From Gammaproteobacteria bacterium (GTDB taxonomy: Bacteria; Pseudomonadota; Gammaproteobacteria; VBWC01), in contig JAHFRU010000014.1 in assembly GCA_023266115.1 (NCBI GenBank), positions 19,079 through 83,078 on the forward strand: DNA of 64,000 nucleotides, given 5' to 3'. Below the pieces are notes generated by a model that had not been told where the DNA came from, ran no database searches, and worked only from the letters and a program-made list of their open reading frames with translations. The position numbers and the translations under genes are program-made. Positions within the stretch are counted from its first letter, which is position 1, and each line of letters opens with the position of its first letter. Of this stretch, positions 63,886-64,000 are shown piece by piece.

Positions 63886-64000
63886 GAACCTGTTCACGAT
63901 CTTTGGTCTATGATTTACGCTTCTGTTTTAATCGAAGCGAGACCATGCGCAGAACCTACCCCAGTGATGTGAGTCGTGAACAGTTTGAAAAGATACGCCC
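63886..64000 (+). mobile_element. Left end of an IS5-family insertion sequence
   Basis: 'gaacctgttcacgatct' looks like an IS5-type inverted end, followed 59 bases later by a transposase start. CTAA directly before it would be the duplicated target. The right end is outside the window, so the boundary is inferred. Confidence 0.6.
63945..64000 (+). CDS. IS5-family transposase, N-terminus only
   Basis: The frame begins 'MRRTYPSDVSREQFEKIRP' and is open to the edge of the window. This is the N-terminus of the DUF4096-type IS5 transposases that continue with a DDE domain. Only 18 full codons are present, so intactness cannot be judged. Confidence 0.75.
   Translation, partial: MRRTYPSDVSREQFEKIR

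Overview
The window is GC-rich chromosomal DNA from a gammaproteobacterium whose genus I cannot name. The strongest evidence is a long run of genes in the classic gammaproteobacterial order: zinc-ribbon protein, DUF502, aspS, yebC, ruvC-ruvA-ruvB, ybgC, tolQ-tolR-tolA-tolB-pal-cpoB, queE, queC and tRNA-Lys. A second block joins purM-purN-DUF3108 to DUF2066, a CDP-alcohol phosphatidyltransferase, an AI-2E family permease and hda, also an arrangement seen in this class. clpB has a sigma-32-like promoter.

Positions 1-12400 are the accessory and decaying part. They hold the start of a protein kinase gene, a Sel1-repeat protein, a broken GDP-mannose mannosyl hydrolase gene, a dead IS3-family element, a PilZ protein, a metallophosphoesterase, a CarS-like membrane protein, a DUF465 protein, several secreted or unknown proteins, a surface PD40 beta-propeller protein, a broken vanadium haloperoxidase gene, CheX and a small cysteine-rich lipoprotein. 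Three independent gene remnants in 12 kb mark this as a region losing genes.

Positions 12461-27427 are one long minus-strand housekeeping block: tRNA-Lys, queuosine precursor synthesis (queC, queE), the Tol-Pal envelope system, Holliday-junction processing (ruvABC), yebC, a lipase-like hydrolase, nadA, aspS, DUF502 and a zinc-ribbon protein. nadA and the hydrolase are inserted between aspS and yebC. Positions 27601-39806 hold an Atm1-type ABC exporter, DUF1614, a GAF/HD-GYP protein, a secreted Ig-like protein with Pro/Ala linkers, a short-chain dehydrogenase, aconitase, a second PilZ protein and clpB.

Positions 40007-52161 carry nadC, proS, a lytic transglycosylase, a Met-rich exported protein, acylphosphatase, an aspartase/fumarase-family lyase, YihY, a DUF4398 lipoprotein, an ArsC-like protein with a WrbA-like flavoprotein, hda, the permease, the phosphatidyltransferase and DUF2066. 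Positions 52285-63626 carry a PhoPQ-like two-component system, a glycine-zipper protein, a c-type cytochrome with a clear terminator, purM-purN-DUF3108, dcd, an Mrp/ApbC ATPase, a cupredoxin-CopA copper operon and small unknown genes. The window ends inside a new IS5-family transposase gene.

I did not find a convincing previously undescribed multi-gene system. The items most worth following are the mirror-symmetric cysteine lipoprotein, the PD40 surface protein and its unknown neighbours, the structured leader of the Ig-like secreted protein, and the cluster of gene decay.
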